Source: Terriglobales bacterium
GTDB lineage: Bacteria > Acidobacteriota > Terriglobia > Terriglobales > Acidobacteriaceae
DNA length: 64,000 nucleotides
Assembly (NCBI GenBank): GCA_035651995.1
Contig: DASRER010000002.1
Coordinates: 310,001 to 374,000 of the forward strand
Reading direction: 5' to 3'
The position numbers were made by a program, and so were the translations under genes. Below the pieces are notes generated by a model. That model saw only the letters and a program-made list of their open reading frames with translations, searched no databases and had not been told where the DNA came from. Of this stretch, positions 42,100 to 53,937 are shown in pieces. Each line of letters begins with the position of its first letter. The first letter of the stretch is position 1.

Positions 42100-42834
42100 A
42101 TGGAACAGGGAGACATCCTGCGGGCGGAGCGATTGCGGAAGGTATACCGCTCCGGCACGTCGGAACTCGTGGTCTTTGACAACTTGTCCTTTCGCGTGGC
42201 GAAGGGAGAGATGGTGGCCATCGTCGGCGAGTCCGGGAGCGGCAAAAGTACCTTGTTGCACATCCTCGGGCTGCTTGATAGGCCTTCGGAAGGTGACGTA
42301 TACTGCGCGCAAAAGCGGCTGAAATCGCTCTCAGACGATGAAGCCGCCGATTTTCGAAATCGCGAAATTGGATACGTCTGGCAGTTCCACTATCTGCTGC
42401 CGGAGTTTACGGCCCTGGAAAACGTGGCCATGCCCTTGCTGTTGAGGGGGCTGGCGGCGTCCGGGGCCAACACACAGGCGCAGAAGTGGATCGGCGAAGT
42501 GGGGTTGCTGCCGCGGGCGCACCATAAAAGCGGTGAGCTGAGCGGCGGTGAGCAGCAACGCGTTGCCATTGCCCGGGCGCTGGTGACGGGGCCGCAGCTG
42601 CTTCTGGCCGATGAGCCGACCGGCGATCTGGATGGCAGAACGGCCGAGGCGGTATTTGATTTGATCGCCAGGTTACATCGCGACCACCGGCTTACCTCCC
42701 TCATAGCCACACATAATCTTGCGTTCGCGCGGCGCTGTTCGCGCGTGTTGCGCCTTGTCCCCTCCTCGGGAGCGGGACCGGCCGCCGCCGCCGGACGCCT
42801 TGAGGAAGTTGAGCCGGAATCGCTTCCCGCTTGA
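42100..42834 (+). CDS. lolD: LolD-type ABC transporter ATPase
   Basis: This is a 244-residue ATPase with Walker A GESGSGKST (43-51), Q-loop Q95 (YVWQFHYLLPEFTALENV, the LolD/MacB type), signature LSGGEQ (147-152), Walker B LLLADEP with E172, and H-loop H205. It powers lipoprotein release with the LolC-like permease encoded about 650 bp upstream. The last 30 residues are Ala/Glu/Pro-rich and outside the fold. The weak ribosome site (AAGGA 15 nt upstream) may mean low expression. Confidence 0.92.
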   Translation: MEQGDILRAERLRKVYRSGTSELVVFDNLSFRVAKGEMVAIVGESGSGKSTLLHILGLLDRPSEGDVYCAQKRLKSLSDDEAADFRNREIGYVWQFHYLLPEFTALENVAMPLLLRGLAASGANTQAQKWIGEVGLLPRAHHKSGELSGGEQQRVAIARALVTGPQLLLADEPTGDLDGRTAEAVFDLIARLHRDHRLTSLIATHNLAFARRCSRVLRLVPSSGAGPAAAAGRLEEVEPESLPA

Positions 42835-43040
42835 GCGGCTTGGCAAGATGAAGCCGCCGGCGAAGGGACAAAGAGAGTTTGCCCGGTTGGAGTCGCCAAC
42901 CAGCGAAGCCGGCCGGTTGTCGCACTTGTTGGACGGGCCCGCTGTGACGGCGCGTCCTTGGTGATTCAGGGAGAGGCACAGGGCAAGGAAGGGGCCGGGC
43001 AAGGTCGGGGGGGCCCGGAGGGCTTCCGGAAGAGGGATTC

Positions 43041-45491
<2,451 letters not shown>

Positions 45492-45515
45492 GCCGCATCC
45501 CAACGCGCTGGCAAA

Positions 45516-45542
45516 TCAGCCGCCGCTCACCACGGCGGCTGA
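45516..45542 (+). terminator. intrinsic terminator of clpC
   Basis: A perfect 10-bp stem (TCAGCCGCCG with its complement) with a 7-nt loop is followed by CTGCTTTTGT. It lies 25 bp after the clpC stop. Confidence 0.8.
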
Positions 45543-45807
45543 CTGCTTTTGTGAACGTTTGTTGTCGCCTGGTCGCGCTCAACTCCGCGTCAGCCGGGTT
45601 GCCTCACGTGCAATGCGCCCGGCCATGGGCGGCAGCCGTCCCAGACATCCCGCCAACTTTCCCGCGAAACCAACATGGTTGAGCGTTTGCCAGAGGCGGA
45701 CGCGAGCCGCGCCTGACGGCCGGGCCGAACACGAGTGACGGGAACCTGCAAAGGGACTTTTCAGGCGTGACCGATCGGCACAACAGTGAAGCGGCAAGAG
45801 AGCAGTT
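45543..45807. other. intergenic region before the trypsin-like gene
   Basis: Apart from the terminator, I see no gene or clear repeat here. It presumably contains the promoter of the downstream protease. Confidence 0.3.
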
Positions 45808-46743
45808 GTGCACGGTCTACTCAGTCTTGCCCGCCAGGGAGCGGTGGCGGCCACGGTCGCCATTGGACTCACCAGCCTCTTCTCGGTCGCGCCATCGACA
45901 CCACCCACCGGCCCGCTGGAGCAACGCATCGCGCAGCTCTCCGCCGAAGTGCGGCAGCTTGAGCAGCAGCGTGACATGCCGGCGCACATCCTGAGCCGGC
46001 ACCGCAATTCCATCTGCTACGTGTACGCCGTGTACCGCTTCGACGGGGTTTCGCGCTGGATGCAGCCGCCGCGCATGCACCTCTCGGGCACGGGATTCGT
46101 TGCGGCGGAGGGCTGGATCGCGACCAACCGCCACGTGGCCGAGCCGTGGTGGGGCGACGAAGAGGCCGAAGTGCTGCGCGTGCACGGCGGCCGCCCGAAG
46201 CTGGAGCGCCTGCTGGCGTTTTTCCCCGGGCTGCGCGCGCCGCTGGAGCTGACGCAGGTGACGCCGGCGCCGGGCAATGACGTGGCGCTCGCCCACTTTG
46301 TTCCGCCGGCGGGGGGCGCGCCGCCTCCCCTGCAGATCGCCGCCAATGCGCCCGAGCCCGGCGACGCGGTGCTCGTGCTTGGCTATCCCATGGGCCTCGA
46401 AGGCTTGCTGGCAAAATCGCCGAAGCTTGTCTCCCGGCAAGCCTCGCGCGCGCCCGATGAGCTGGCCGCGGCGCGCAGGCTTTCGTCGCTGGCGTTGATT
46501 CGTCCCTCCGCGACCCAGGGACACATCGGCGACGTGGTCGGCGATAAGCTGCTCTACGACGCCAGCACGGCGCGCGGCGCCAGCGGCGCACCCGTGTTCA
46601 ATGCGCGCGGCGAAGTAGTCGGCATCAACACCGCCTATCTGGATGGCTTTTCGGGCGGAACGCTGGGCATCTCGGCGAACGTGCTCCGGCCGCTGCTGGA
46701 AAAAGTGCAGCCGGCCAACAGCGCGACCGTCGCGGCGAAGTAA
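45808..46743 (+). CDS. exported trypsin-like serine protease
   Basis: This is a 311-residue chymotrypsin-fold protease. The triad is H109 (TNRHVAEP), D158 (GNDVALAHF) and S259 (RGASGAPVF). A hydrophobic N-terminus (about 8-28) and a short coiled coil (about 36-56) suggest membrane anchoring. Unlike DegP/HtrA it has no PDZ domain. The likely role is periplasmic quality control. The start is GTG at 45808. It converges with clcA across 47 bp. Confidence 0.88.
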   Translation: MHGLLSLARQGAVAATVAIGLTSLFSVAPSTPPTGPLEQRIAQLSAEVRQLEQQRDMPAHILSRHRNSICYVYAVYRFDGVSRWMQPPRMHLSGTGFVAAEGWIATNRHVAEPWWGDEEAEVLRVHGGRPKLERLLAFFPGLRAPLELTQVTPAPGNDVALAHFVPPAGGAPPPLQIAANAPEPGDAVLVLGYPMGLEGLLAKSPKLVSRQASRAPDELAAARRLSSLALIRPSATQGHIGDVVGDKLLYDASTARGASGAPVFNARGEVVGINTAYLDGFSGGTLGISANVLRPLLEKVQPANSATVAAK

Positions 46744-46790
46744 GCATCGTTGCGCCAGGCACGAACGCCCGGCAGGCGCCAGGATTGCAA

Positions 46791-48638
46791 CTATCGCTGT
46801 GAGCGCGCCAGGCGCGGCATCCAGCCGGGCTCGCGCACGTGCTCTTCATGCAGGCGGCGCATGCGCGCCTGCAGCACCTGAGGCCGGCCCAGGTATCCGA
46901 TCACGCGTCCTGGCGCGCGGCGGTCCATCACCGGCAGGCGGCCCACGCCGCGCTCCAGCATCTTGTGCAGCGCCTCGTGCAGCGTTTCGTCGGGATAGGT
47001 GACGACCACAAGCTTGCGGCCCACCTCGCCGACGGTGACCTCGCCCGAAGGATGCGAGTCGAGCGCCCGCAGCAGATCGCCGCGGGTAATGATGCCGCAG
47101 AGCAATCCGTTGGAATCCACTACGGGAAGGCCGTGATGCGCGGTCACTTCGGGATCGCGTTCGGTGATGCGCCGGCTGAGTTCGGCGACCGTCATGCCCT
47201 CGGGGACGCACGGCGCCTCGCGTGACATGACTTCGCCCACCGTGACCTGCTGCAACACATCGGCCTCATAGTCGGTGTGGATGCGCAGCCCGCGGCGCGC
47301 CAGCTTTTCCGTCATGATCGAAGTGCGGCTCAGCAATAGAGCGACACCGTCGGCGATTACCGTGACCAGCATGAGCGGCAACACCGCGTTGTAGTCGCGC
47401 GTGATCTCGAAGGCGAAGATGATGAACGCGAATGCCGCGCGCGAAGCCGCGCCGAACACCGCGCCCATCGCGACCAGCGCGTAGGCGCCCGGCTGCGCGT
47501 GCAGGCTGGGAAACGCGCGGTTCATTCCCATCGCGTAGGCGCCGCCCATGGCCGCGCTGGCCATGAACATGGGCGCCAGCAGGCCACCCGACGTCCCCGA
47601 GCCCAGCGAAACCACCAGGGCAAGCGACTTGAAGAACGCCACGGCGAGCAGCGCTTTGAGTGGCAGGCTGCCGTTGAGGATGTCGGAGATCGTGTCGTAC
47701 CCGACGCCGAGCACGCGCGGGACGAAGTAGCCGATCACGCCCAAGCCGAGCGCGCCGATGGCAGGCCACCACATGGGATCGAGCGGGAGCTTTTCGAACA
47801 GGTCTTCCGTCCAGTAAAGCACCTTGCTGAAGCCCACGGCGGCAAGCCCGCAGATCAGGCCGAGCACAACGTACATTGGCAATGCGCGCGGGATGCCGAA
47901 GTCGAGGCTGCCCACCGTGAACATCGGCCCCGGGCCAAGCAGCATGACGTGGACGCTGGTGGCCAGCGTGCTCGCAATCACCAGCGGAATGAACGAGCGT
48001 GATTTGAATTCGAAAAGCAGCAGCTCGATCGCCAGGATCACGCCCGCAATCGGCGTGCTGAAGGTCGCGGCCATGCCGGCCGCCGCGCCGCACGCCAGCA
48101 GTACTTTTCGCTCCGCGGCGGTGACGTGCAGCAATTGCCCCACCAGAGAGCCGAGCGCGCCGCCCGTCTGAATGATGGGCCCTTCGGCGCCGAACGGCCC
48201 GCCCGTCCCAATGGCGATCGCTGCCGATACCGGCTTCAGGATCGCGACCTTCGGCTCGATCCGGCTGCGGGAAACAAGCACCGCCTCCATCGCCTCGGGA
48301 ATGCCGTGTCCGCGAATCTTCGACGAACCGTACTTGGCCATCAGGCCGACGACCAGCCCGCCCATGACGGGAACCACGATGACCAGCGCGCCCAGGGTGT
48401 TGTCGCGCGGGCTGACCAGCTCGAGCGAGACGCGATGGTAGAACACCAGGTTGGTGAGCAACGCGATCAGGTTGTAGAGCAGGTAGGCCACCAGGCCGGC
48501 GGCCACGCCGATGAGCGCGGCCAGGAACGACAGCAGCACCAGCCGGTCGCGAACACGGCCGGTCGTGTCGGAAAGGTCTTCGATGGCGGTCCCTGCGGCG
48601 CGGGATTCAGATGGCGCGGGTCGGGTGGCGGAATCCAT
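46791..48638 (-). CDS. clcA: ClC-type chloride channel/antiporter with CBS pair
   Basis: This is a 615-residue protein with about 30-445 a ClC membrane domain and about 465-600 two CBS domains. Selectivity-filter sequences are GTGGPFGAEGP with gating glutamate E152, and GSGTSGGLLAP; the usual GSGGSLGPEGP serine is replaced here. ClC proteins exchange Cl- for H+ or conduct anions. CBS pairs bind nucleotides and regulate gating. The ATG at 48638 follows the upstream MarR stop after one base, so the two are cotranscribed and probably coupled. Confidence 0.92.
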   Translation of the reverse strand: MDSATRPAPSESRAAGTAIEDLSDTTGRVRDRLVLLSFLAALIGVAAGLVAYLLYNLIALLTNLVFYHRVSLELVSPRDNTLGALVIVVPVMGGLVVGLMAKYGSSKIRGHGIPEAMEAVLVSRSRIEPKVAILKPVSAAIAIGTGGPFGAEGPIIQTGGALGSLVGQLLHVTAAERKVLLACGAAAGMAATFSTPIAGVILAIELLLFEFKSRSFIPLVIASTLATSVHVMLLGPGPMFTVGSLDFGIPRALPMYVVLGLICGLAAVGFSKVLYWTEDLFEKLPLDPMWWPAIGALGLGVIGYFVPRVLGVGYDTISDILNGSLPLKALLAVAFFKSLALVVSLGSGTSGGLLAPMFMASAAMGGAYAMGMNRAFPSLHAQPGAYALVAMGAVFGAASRAAFAFIIFAFEITRDYNAVLPLMLVTVIADGVALLLSRTSIMTEKLARRGLRIHTDYEADVLQQVTVGEVMSREAPCVPEGMTVAELSRRITERDPEVTAHHGLPVVDSNGLLCGIITRGDLLRALDSHPSGEVTVGEVGRKLVVVTYPDETLHEALHKMLERGVGRLPVMDRRAPGRVIGYLGRPQVLQARMRRLHEEHVREPGWMPRLARSQR

Positions 48639-48639
48639 G

Positions 48640-49104
48640 TCAGCTTTCGGACCTCGCAAACGTGTCTCCGTGTGGTTGCCCCGTTCGGCGGCTCGAGCGC
48701 CGGGTGAGTGCGCGCAAAATGCTGACCAGCGCCGGGGCGGCCTGCCGCAGCGCTTCGCGATGGTGCAGTGTGAGCCGGCGCAGCACCCGCAACGCCGGCG
48801 GCCGGAGCGCAATCACCACGCGGCGCCGGTCGTCGCGCGCGGGAACACGCCTTACCAGCCCGCGCCGCGCGCTGCGGTCGATCAGCTCGACCGCGCTGTG
48901 GTGCTCAATCTGAAGCCGCTCCGCGATGGCCCTGATGGACGCCTTGCCCGGGCCCAGGCCTTTCACGGCCAGCAGCAGCTGGTGCTGCTGGGGCTCCAGG
49001 CCCGCAGCACGCGCCGCTTTCTCACTGAAGTGCAGGAAGCGGCGCAGTTCGTAGCGGAAGCCGGCAAGTGCGCGGTAGTCGGAAGCGGTGAGGCTCGCGG
49101 TCAC
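48640..49104 (-). CDS. MarR family transcriptional regulator
   Basis: This protein of about 154 residues has a winged-helix DNA-binding domain (SIRAIAERLQIEHHSAVELIDRSARRGLVRR) and a wing basic DDRRR, between N- and C-terminal dimerisation helices. I chose the GTG at 49104; an alternative GTG at 49125 lies inside the palindromic operator and would encode residues from it. No Shine-Dalgarno is seen, so translation may be near-leaderless. It is cotranscribed with the ClC gene and divergent from purB. Autoregulation through the palindrome is likely, with the channel as its target. Confidence 0.85.
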   Translation of the reverse strand: MTASLTASDYRALAGFRYELRRFLHFSEKAARAAGLEPQQHQLLLAVKGLGPGKASIRAIAERLQIEHHSAVELIDRSARRGLVRRVPARDDRRRVVIALRPPALRVLRRLTLHHREALRQAAPALVSILRALTRRSSRRTGQPHGDTFARSES

Positions 49105-49111
49105 AAGTGAT

Positions 49112-49132
49112 ATATATCGTATCACGATATAT
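49112..49132. promoter_or_regulatory. 21-bp perfect palindrome, candidate MarR operator
   Basis: The arm ATATATCGT is followed by centre ATC and the exact reverse complement. It lies 8 bp upstream of the MarR gene's GTG and within the divergent region toward purB. AT-rich palindromes with 9-bp arms suit MarR dimers. Confidence 0.75.
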
Positions 49133-49285
49133 TCAAAAAGATCACCACTCCTCCGTGCCGCGTGTCACCCCGGCGGCCCGAGACGCATGCATTCGCCGAT
49201 CTGCCCGAATTTGGCCGCGCGCAACGCAGCCGGTACAATCAAGGGTTCCAGTGCTGCATCGGGACGCGACCGGAGAGGAGACGGC

Positions 49286-50656
49286 GTGATCGCGCGCTAC
49301 ACCCGCCCCGCCATGGGGCGCATCTGGACCGACGAAAACAAGTTCCGCACCTGGCTGCGGGTGGAGATTGCAGCCACCGAAGCGCTGGCCGAGGCCGGCA
49401 AAGTGCCCAAATCGGCGGCCCGCGCCATTCGCGAAAAGGGCGACTTCGATCTCGCCCGCATTCAGCAGATCGAGGCCGAGGTGCGGCACGACGTGATCGC
49501 TTTCACCACGGCGGTCGCGGAAAAGATCGGCCCCGAGTCGCGCTGGCTGCACTACGGTCTTACCTCCAACGACGTGGTGGACACGGCGCAGGCGATCCAG
49601 CTCAGCGAGGCCTCCGACATCATCGCCGACGGACTGAAGCGCCTCGCCGGGGTCTTGCGGCGCCGCGCGTTCGAGTTCAAGAACACGCCGCAGATCGGGC
49701 GTACACACGGCATCCACGCTGAGCCGATCACGTTTGGGCTGAAGCTCGCCAACTGGTACGCCCAGGTGCAGCGCGACATCGCGCGCTTCACCCGCGCCGC
49801 CGACGAGATGCGCGTGGGCAAGTTCTCCGGAGCGGTCGGCAACTTCGGACATCTCGATCCCGCGCTGGAAGAGGCGATTTGCGCGCGGCTGGGACTGAGG
49901 CCGGCGAACATCTCGACACAGGTCATCCAGCGCGACCGCCACGCCGCCTACGTGGCCACGCTGGCCATGATCGGAACGACGCTCGAGACAATTGCCACCG
50001 AAATCCGCCATCTGCAGCGGACGGAAGTGCGCGAGGCGGAGGAATATTTCAGCGAAAAGCAGAAGGGCTCGTCGGCCATGCCGCACAAGCGCAACCCGAT
50101 CACCAGCGAGCAGATTTGCGGCCTGGCGCGCCTGCTGCGCGGCAACACGCAATCCGCTCTGGAAAATGTCGCGCTATGGCACGAGCGCGACATCTCGCAC
50201 TCGTCGGTCGAGCGCGTGGTCCTGCCCGACTCGACGATCGTTGCCGACTACCTGCTGGACAAGACCGCCGCGCTGGTCGAGCGGCTGGTGGTGTATCCGC
50301 AGCGCATGCTGGCCAACCTGAACAGCACTGGCGGTCTGGTGTTCAGCGGACAGTTGCTGCTCGACATGGTGGAGGCAGGCGTGCTGCGCGAGCAGGCGTA
50401 TCGCATCGTGCAGCGCCACGCCATGCGGGCATGGAATGAAGGGCTGAACTTTCGGCAGCTCATTGAGCGCGACCCGGAGGTCGCGCGGCGGCTTTCCCGC
50501 CAGCAAATCGAACGGGCCTTCGACCTGAAGCGGCAACTGCGCAACGTGGACGCGATTTTCCAGCGGGTTTTCGGGCCGCTGCCCGCCCCGGCCACGGCTC
50601 AGGCGAGCAGCCAGCCAACCGGCAGCCGGCGGCGCAACAAGAAGCGCCGCCGCTGA
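49286..50656 (+). CDS. purB: adenylosuccinate lyase
   Basis: This is a 456-residue fumarase/aspartase superfamily enzyme. The signature loop SSAMPHKRNP is at 262-271; its first serine is the catalytic base. The substrate His segment GRTHGIHAEP also matches PurB. It catalyses two fumarate-releasing steps of purine synthesis. I chose the GTG at 49286 (AGGAG 6 nt upstream); a longer frame from 49088 crosses the palindrome. The C-terminal about 25 residues (Gln/Ser/Arg/Lys-rich) are an unconserved tail. Confidence 0.95.
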   Translation: MIARYTRPAMGRIWTDENKFRTWLRVEIAATEALAEAGKVPKSAARAIREKGDFDLARIQQIEAEVRHDVIAFTTAVAEKIGPESRWLHYGLTSNDVVDTAQAIQLSEASDIIADGLKRLAGVLRRRAFEFKNTPQIGRTHGIHAEPITFGLKLANWYAQVQRDIARFTRAADEMRVGKFSGAVGNFGHLDPALEEAICARLGLRPANISTQVIQRDRHAAYVATLAMIGTTLETIATEIRHLQRTEVREAEEYFSEKQKGSSAMPHKRNPITSEQICGLARLLRGNTQSALENVALWHERDISHSSVERVVLPDSTIVADYLLDKTAALVERLVVYPQRMLANLNSTGGLVFSGQLLLDMVEAGVLREQAYRIVQRHAMRAWNEGLNFRQLIERDPEVARRLSRQQIERAFDLKRQLRNVDAIFQRVFGPLPAPATAQASSQPTGSRRRNKKRRR

Positions 50657-50677
50657 AGGACGGTCCCGGCCGCAACC

Positions 50678-51136
50678 TCAGGCCGTCGGCCGCAGACGTA
50701 CTTCACCGCGCTCGACCGGTCTCCGAGTACGCCCAAGCACGTTGTCGAGCGCGAAGGCTCCGGGTCCGGCGATGGCCACCGTCAGCAGGGCAACGAACAA
50801 GACCAGCACGAACTCGACTCCCCCCTTTTGAATGAAAAACCCGTTCTTCAGGTGCACCTGAAAGAACGCGACCGCCATGCTGAAGGCCACGGGCAGCGCG
50901 GCAATACGCGCGAACAGCCCGAGCAGCAGGAGCGCTCCGCCGAGGAATTGCGTCAACGACAGCAACCACGCCGACAGGTCCTGAAACGGAATTCCGGACT
51001 TGGCCATTCCGGCCGCCACGGCCGCGTGACCCCAGACAAACAACATCTGCCAGCCGTGCGCCACGAACACGATTCCCAGGACTGCGCGCAGCGGCGCAAG
51101 TCCGAGTTCGGGACTGCGGGAGATTCGTAGATCCAT
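50678..51136 (-). CDS. DoxX family membrane protein
   Basis: This is a 152-residue protein with four TM helices and the DoxX pattern: LAPLRAVLGIVFVAHGWQ, then LTQFLGGALLLLGLFARIAA and the later FFIQKGGVEFVLVLF. Members function in thiosulfate:quinone oxidation, in oxidative-stress complexes or in unknown roles. I chose the ATG at 51136 because GGAGG lies 9 nt upstream. It converges with purB across 21 bp. Confidence 0.88.
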   Translation of the reverse strand: MDLRISRSPELGLAPLRAVLGIVFVAHGWQMLFVWGHAAVAAGMAKSGIPFQDLSAWLLSLTQFLGGALLLLGLFARIAALPVAFSMAVAFFQVHLKNGFFIQKGGVEFVLVLFVALLTVAIAGPGAFALDNVLGRTRRPVERGEVRLRPTA

Positions 51137-51280
51137 CTGAGCCTGCCTCCCTCCCGCAGCCTCCTTCCGCGCCGCGGGATGTGTGTTGCCACACATAGAT
51201 TTCGGCCCATCGCCACGGATGCTTTTTCTCTCAGAATGGGCTCTTACGTGGGATGTGATTGAATCCGCGCGGGTTGCGGT

Positions 51281-52027
51281 CTACAGCCGATTGATCATGC
51301 TGGCCACGTAACCGGCGCCAAACCCGTTGTCGATGTTCACCACGCTGACGTTGGAGGCGCAGGAGTTGAGCATGCCGAGCAGCGCCGCCAGCCCGTCGAA
51401 AGAAGCGCCATAGCCGACGCTGGTGGGCACGGCGATGACCGGTGCGCTCACCAGTCCGCCCACTACGCTGGGCAGGGCCCCCTCCATGCCGGCGCACACG
51501 ATCACCACGCGCGCTTTAGTCAACGCGGCGCGGCTGGCGAACAATCGATGGATGCCGGCCACGCCCACGTCATAAATGTGCTGCACGCTGTTGCCCATCA
51601 CCTCGGCGGTGACGAGCGCCTCTTCGGCCACCGGAATATCGCCGGTGCCCGCCGAAACCACCGCGATCACGCCCTTGCCATAGCGCCGCTTCTGCTTCCG
51701 CAAAACGATGGCGCGCGCCAGTTCGCGATACTCGGCGCGGGGAACGAGCCTGCGCACCGCGGCAAAGTGGTCCGCCGTGGCGCGCGTAGCCAGCACGTTG
51801 ACCTGGTGCTGCGCCATGCGCGCGAAAATGCCGGCCACCTGCTTGGGCGTCTTGCCCTGCGCCAGGATCACCTCAGGCATGCCGGCGCGCAACGTGCGAT
51901 GGTGGTCCACTTTGGCGAAGCCGATGTCCTCAAAGGGCAGGTGACGCAGGCGCGCGACGGCCTCGTCGGGCGAAAGCTTGCCGGCGCGGACCTGCTGAAA
52001 GAGCCGCTTGATCTGGTCGGCAGTCAT
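51281..52027 (-). CDS. larB: LarB, pyridinium-3,5-biscarboxylate mononucleotide synthase
   Basis: This is a 248-residue protein. Its C-terminal half is AIR-carboxylase (PurE)-like, with VVSAGTGDIPVAEEA (about 123-137), CAGMEGALPSVV and NSC (C223), the cysteine that forms the covalent intermediate in LarB. LarB carboxylates and hydrolyses NaAD in the first step of the nickel-pincer cofactor pathway (LarB, LarE, LarC). larC and larE are not in the window. I chose the ATG at 52027; upstream codons are translated GTTTC heptamers. Confidence 0.92.
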   Translation of the reverse strand: MTADQIKRLFQQVRAGKLSPDEAVARLRHLPFEDIGFAKVDHHRTLRAGMPEVILAQGKTPKQVAGIFARMAQHQVNVLATRATADHFAAVRRLVPRAEYRELARAIVLRKQKRRYGKGVIAVVSAGTGDIPVAEEALVTAEVMGNSVQHIYDVGVAGIHRLFASRAALTKARVVIVCAGMEGALPSVVGGLVSAPVIAVPTSVGYGASFDGLAALLGMLNSCASNVSVVNIDNGFGAGYVASMINRL

Positions 52028-52035
52028 GAAAGCCG

Positions 52036-52141
52036 GGTTTCGCGTTTCACGTTTCCAGTTTCGAGTTTCGAGCTTCAACTTGCAAGCGCAAACGGGCGGC
52101 CGCCGGCGAGAAAAGGCAAAAGCATCACACAAAGGACACGA
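52036..52141. repeat. single-arm GTTTC heptamer repeat in the larB leader
   Basis: Bases 52036-52076 carry GTTTCGC, GTTTCAC, GTTTCCA, GTTTCGA and GTTTCGA in strict 7-bp register. A CACACAAAGGACACGAAG word lies at 52125-52142, matching 7931. No inverted partner is found within 120 bp. Confidence 0.8.
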
Positions 52142-52147
52142 AGAGAA

Positions 52148-53824
52148 TCAAGCCGCAAGCACTTTTTTCTTCGGCATGCGGGTGCGGCGGACGGCGACGA
52201 AGTACGCGGTCCGCGCGGCGCCGGGCTGGTGCAGCGCGCGGCAATAAAGGCTGCGCAGGAAGCGCTTGCGCACGCGTCCGGCGACATAGGCGCTGTAGAG
52301 CTGGCTGCCCAGCAGCTTGCCGAGCATCTCAGCCGCAAAGCGGCCGCGCGCACCGGGAAGGAGTACGCCCTCGCGCATCAGCGGCGGCACGTCGAGATAC
52401 GCGCTCAGGTTGCTCTCGTAGTCCTTGTGCATCACCAGAAAATCGGCCACGTGCATGTATTCACGATAGGTGCAGATTCCCTGCTCTTCCACCGCCTCGC
52501 GCGTTTGTGTGTAGAGCGCGTAAAGGTCCTGCTCACGCACAATCGGCCGCGCGGGATAGAGCACGCGCGCGGCAAAGTCGGCCAGCGCGTGCTCCATGGT
52601 GCGCACGTAAAACGTGTCCTCCGGGCCAAGATCGCCGGCAGCCGTGCGGACCGCGAGGGACCCACTGCAGGCATGATGGAGAAAGCGGGCCGCGTCCTCG
52701 GAGCCATGCGCAAGCTGAAAGTTGCGCACGAACAAAGTGTTCAGGGCCGGCACGTAGAAACTGCCGCGCTCCGCAAGTCGATCGAGCGCTTCGCGAACTC
52801 CAGACTCTGACGCGCCGGTGCGCAGCATGCGGCTGCGGACCTCGTCGTTCCCTGAGCGAGCCGACACCGCGGGCAGCAGGTCCACCAGAAATTGCGCCCG
52901 GGCGCCGGTCTGCGGCGAGTAGCGGTCGATGTTGAAGAAGCGCAGCAGCGCATCCACCAGGTTGTAGAACGTGGGCGCAAAGTCGGGCGGGGCAGTGTCC
53001 TGTCGCCAGCGCTCGATGCACAGCCGGTAGCTTTCGTACTTCTCCAGCGGCGTTGCCGTGAAGACGCAGGCCACGTCAGGCGCCACGCGCACTGCTTCCA
53101 CACGCTCGCGCCGCTCGCCTGTGGCCTGCCAATAGAGAGCGTCCACATTCTGCAGCACGGTGAAGACGCGCTCCCCGGGAAGCCGCGAGCGGACTTCGGC
53201 GGGCAGATGTGACGGCGCCAGGTGTGACTCGCCAAACAGGACCAGCACAATCGCATCGGGATGCCGTGCGCGTATTTCCGCCAGCTTGGCGGCGGCGTGG
53301 CGGTCGCGGGCGCTGATGCGGCGCAAATCGTCGCGCGGCATGCAATCCAGCCCGTAAAGTCCGGCAGCGTGCCGGCGCGCGCTTTCCAGGAGCGCCAGCA
53401 GCGGTTGCCAGTCATAACCCCAGTCAAGGTCGAAGCGGATGCGGTCGCGCAGTTCGGCTTCGTCGACTTCGCCGCGCATCCATTCATCGAGCGCGGCCTG
53501 GTCACGGGAGAAGACCGTTTCGAGGCCCAGGACCACCGGACGCGCCCGCGCGGCCTCGAGCTGCTCGAGCAGCGCGCATGCCAGGCGCTGCGAGGCCGGC
53601 AAGGCGTGGTAATCACCGATCAGCACGACGCCCGAGCTGAGCAGCGCGTTTTGCAGCTGCGCCGGCGTGAGGACACTCTCGTAGCTTGGAAAAGCCTCTG
53701 CGTACTCCCGTATGTATTTTCGGCGAGTATGCGAATCGCTGCTGCGGATGGCGCGCTCCACCTGGACCAGCGCATGGCGCTCGGCGGCGCTGCGCCGCAT
53801 CCGGATTGTCACCTGCGAGGCCAT
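52148..53824 (-). CDS. ChaN/DUF399-type protein of the TIKI/TraB superfamily
   Basis: This is a 558-residue protein. The N-terminal half has ChaN-like motifs VVLIGDYHALPAS, VVLGLETVF and LVLFGESHLAPSHLP; their His and Glu residues could bind metal or haem. The C-terminal half (about 280-558) is helical and unassigned. ChaN has been linked to haem uptake, while TIKI homologues are metalloproteases; the function here is open. I chose the ATG at 53824, which leaves a 113-bp divergent region to ubiX. It lacks a clear signal peptide. Confidence 0.78.
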   Translation of the reverse strand: MASQVTIRMRRSAAERHALVQVERAIRSSDSHTRRKYIREYAEAFPSYESVLTPAQLQNALLSSGVVLIGDYHALPASQRLACALLEQLEAARARPVVLGLETVFSRDQAALDEWMRGEVDEAELRDRIRFDLDWGYDWQPLLALLESARRHAAGLYGLDCMPRDDLRRISARDRHAAAKLAEIRARHPDAIVLVLFGESHLAPSHLPAEVRSRLPGERVFTVLQNVDALYWQATGERRERVEAVRVAPDVACVFTATPLEKYESYRLCIERWRQDTAPPDFAPTFYNLVDALLRFFNIDRYSPQTGARAQFLVDLLPAVSARSGNDEVRSRMLRTGASESGVREALDRLAERGSFYVPALNTLFVRNFQLAHGSEDAARFLHHACSGSLAVRTAAGDLGPEDTFYVRTMEHALADFAARVLYPARPIVREQDLYALYTQTREAVEEQGICTYREYMHVADFLVMHKDYESNLSAYLDVPPLMREGVLLPGARGRFAAEMLGKLLGSQLYSAYVAGRVRKRFLRSLYCRALHQPGAARTAYFVAVRRTRMPKKKVLAA

Positions 53825-53937
53825 GCTGGCGAGCGTCGGCGAGGCAAAAGCCGGGTCGGTTCGCGGCCGCGTCACACGCCCGCGGCTGCCGGCGCGTGGC
53901 CGCAAACGGCTTCTGCTACAGTTGGATGCGAATTTCG

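Noticed and set aside
42848-42964. Possible 38-codon ORF upstream of clpC
   Set aside because: It has no ribosome site, no family resemblance and no distinctive codon use. It lies in the gap after lolD and is equally likely by chance.
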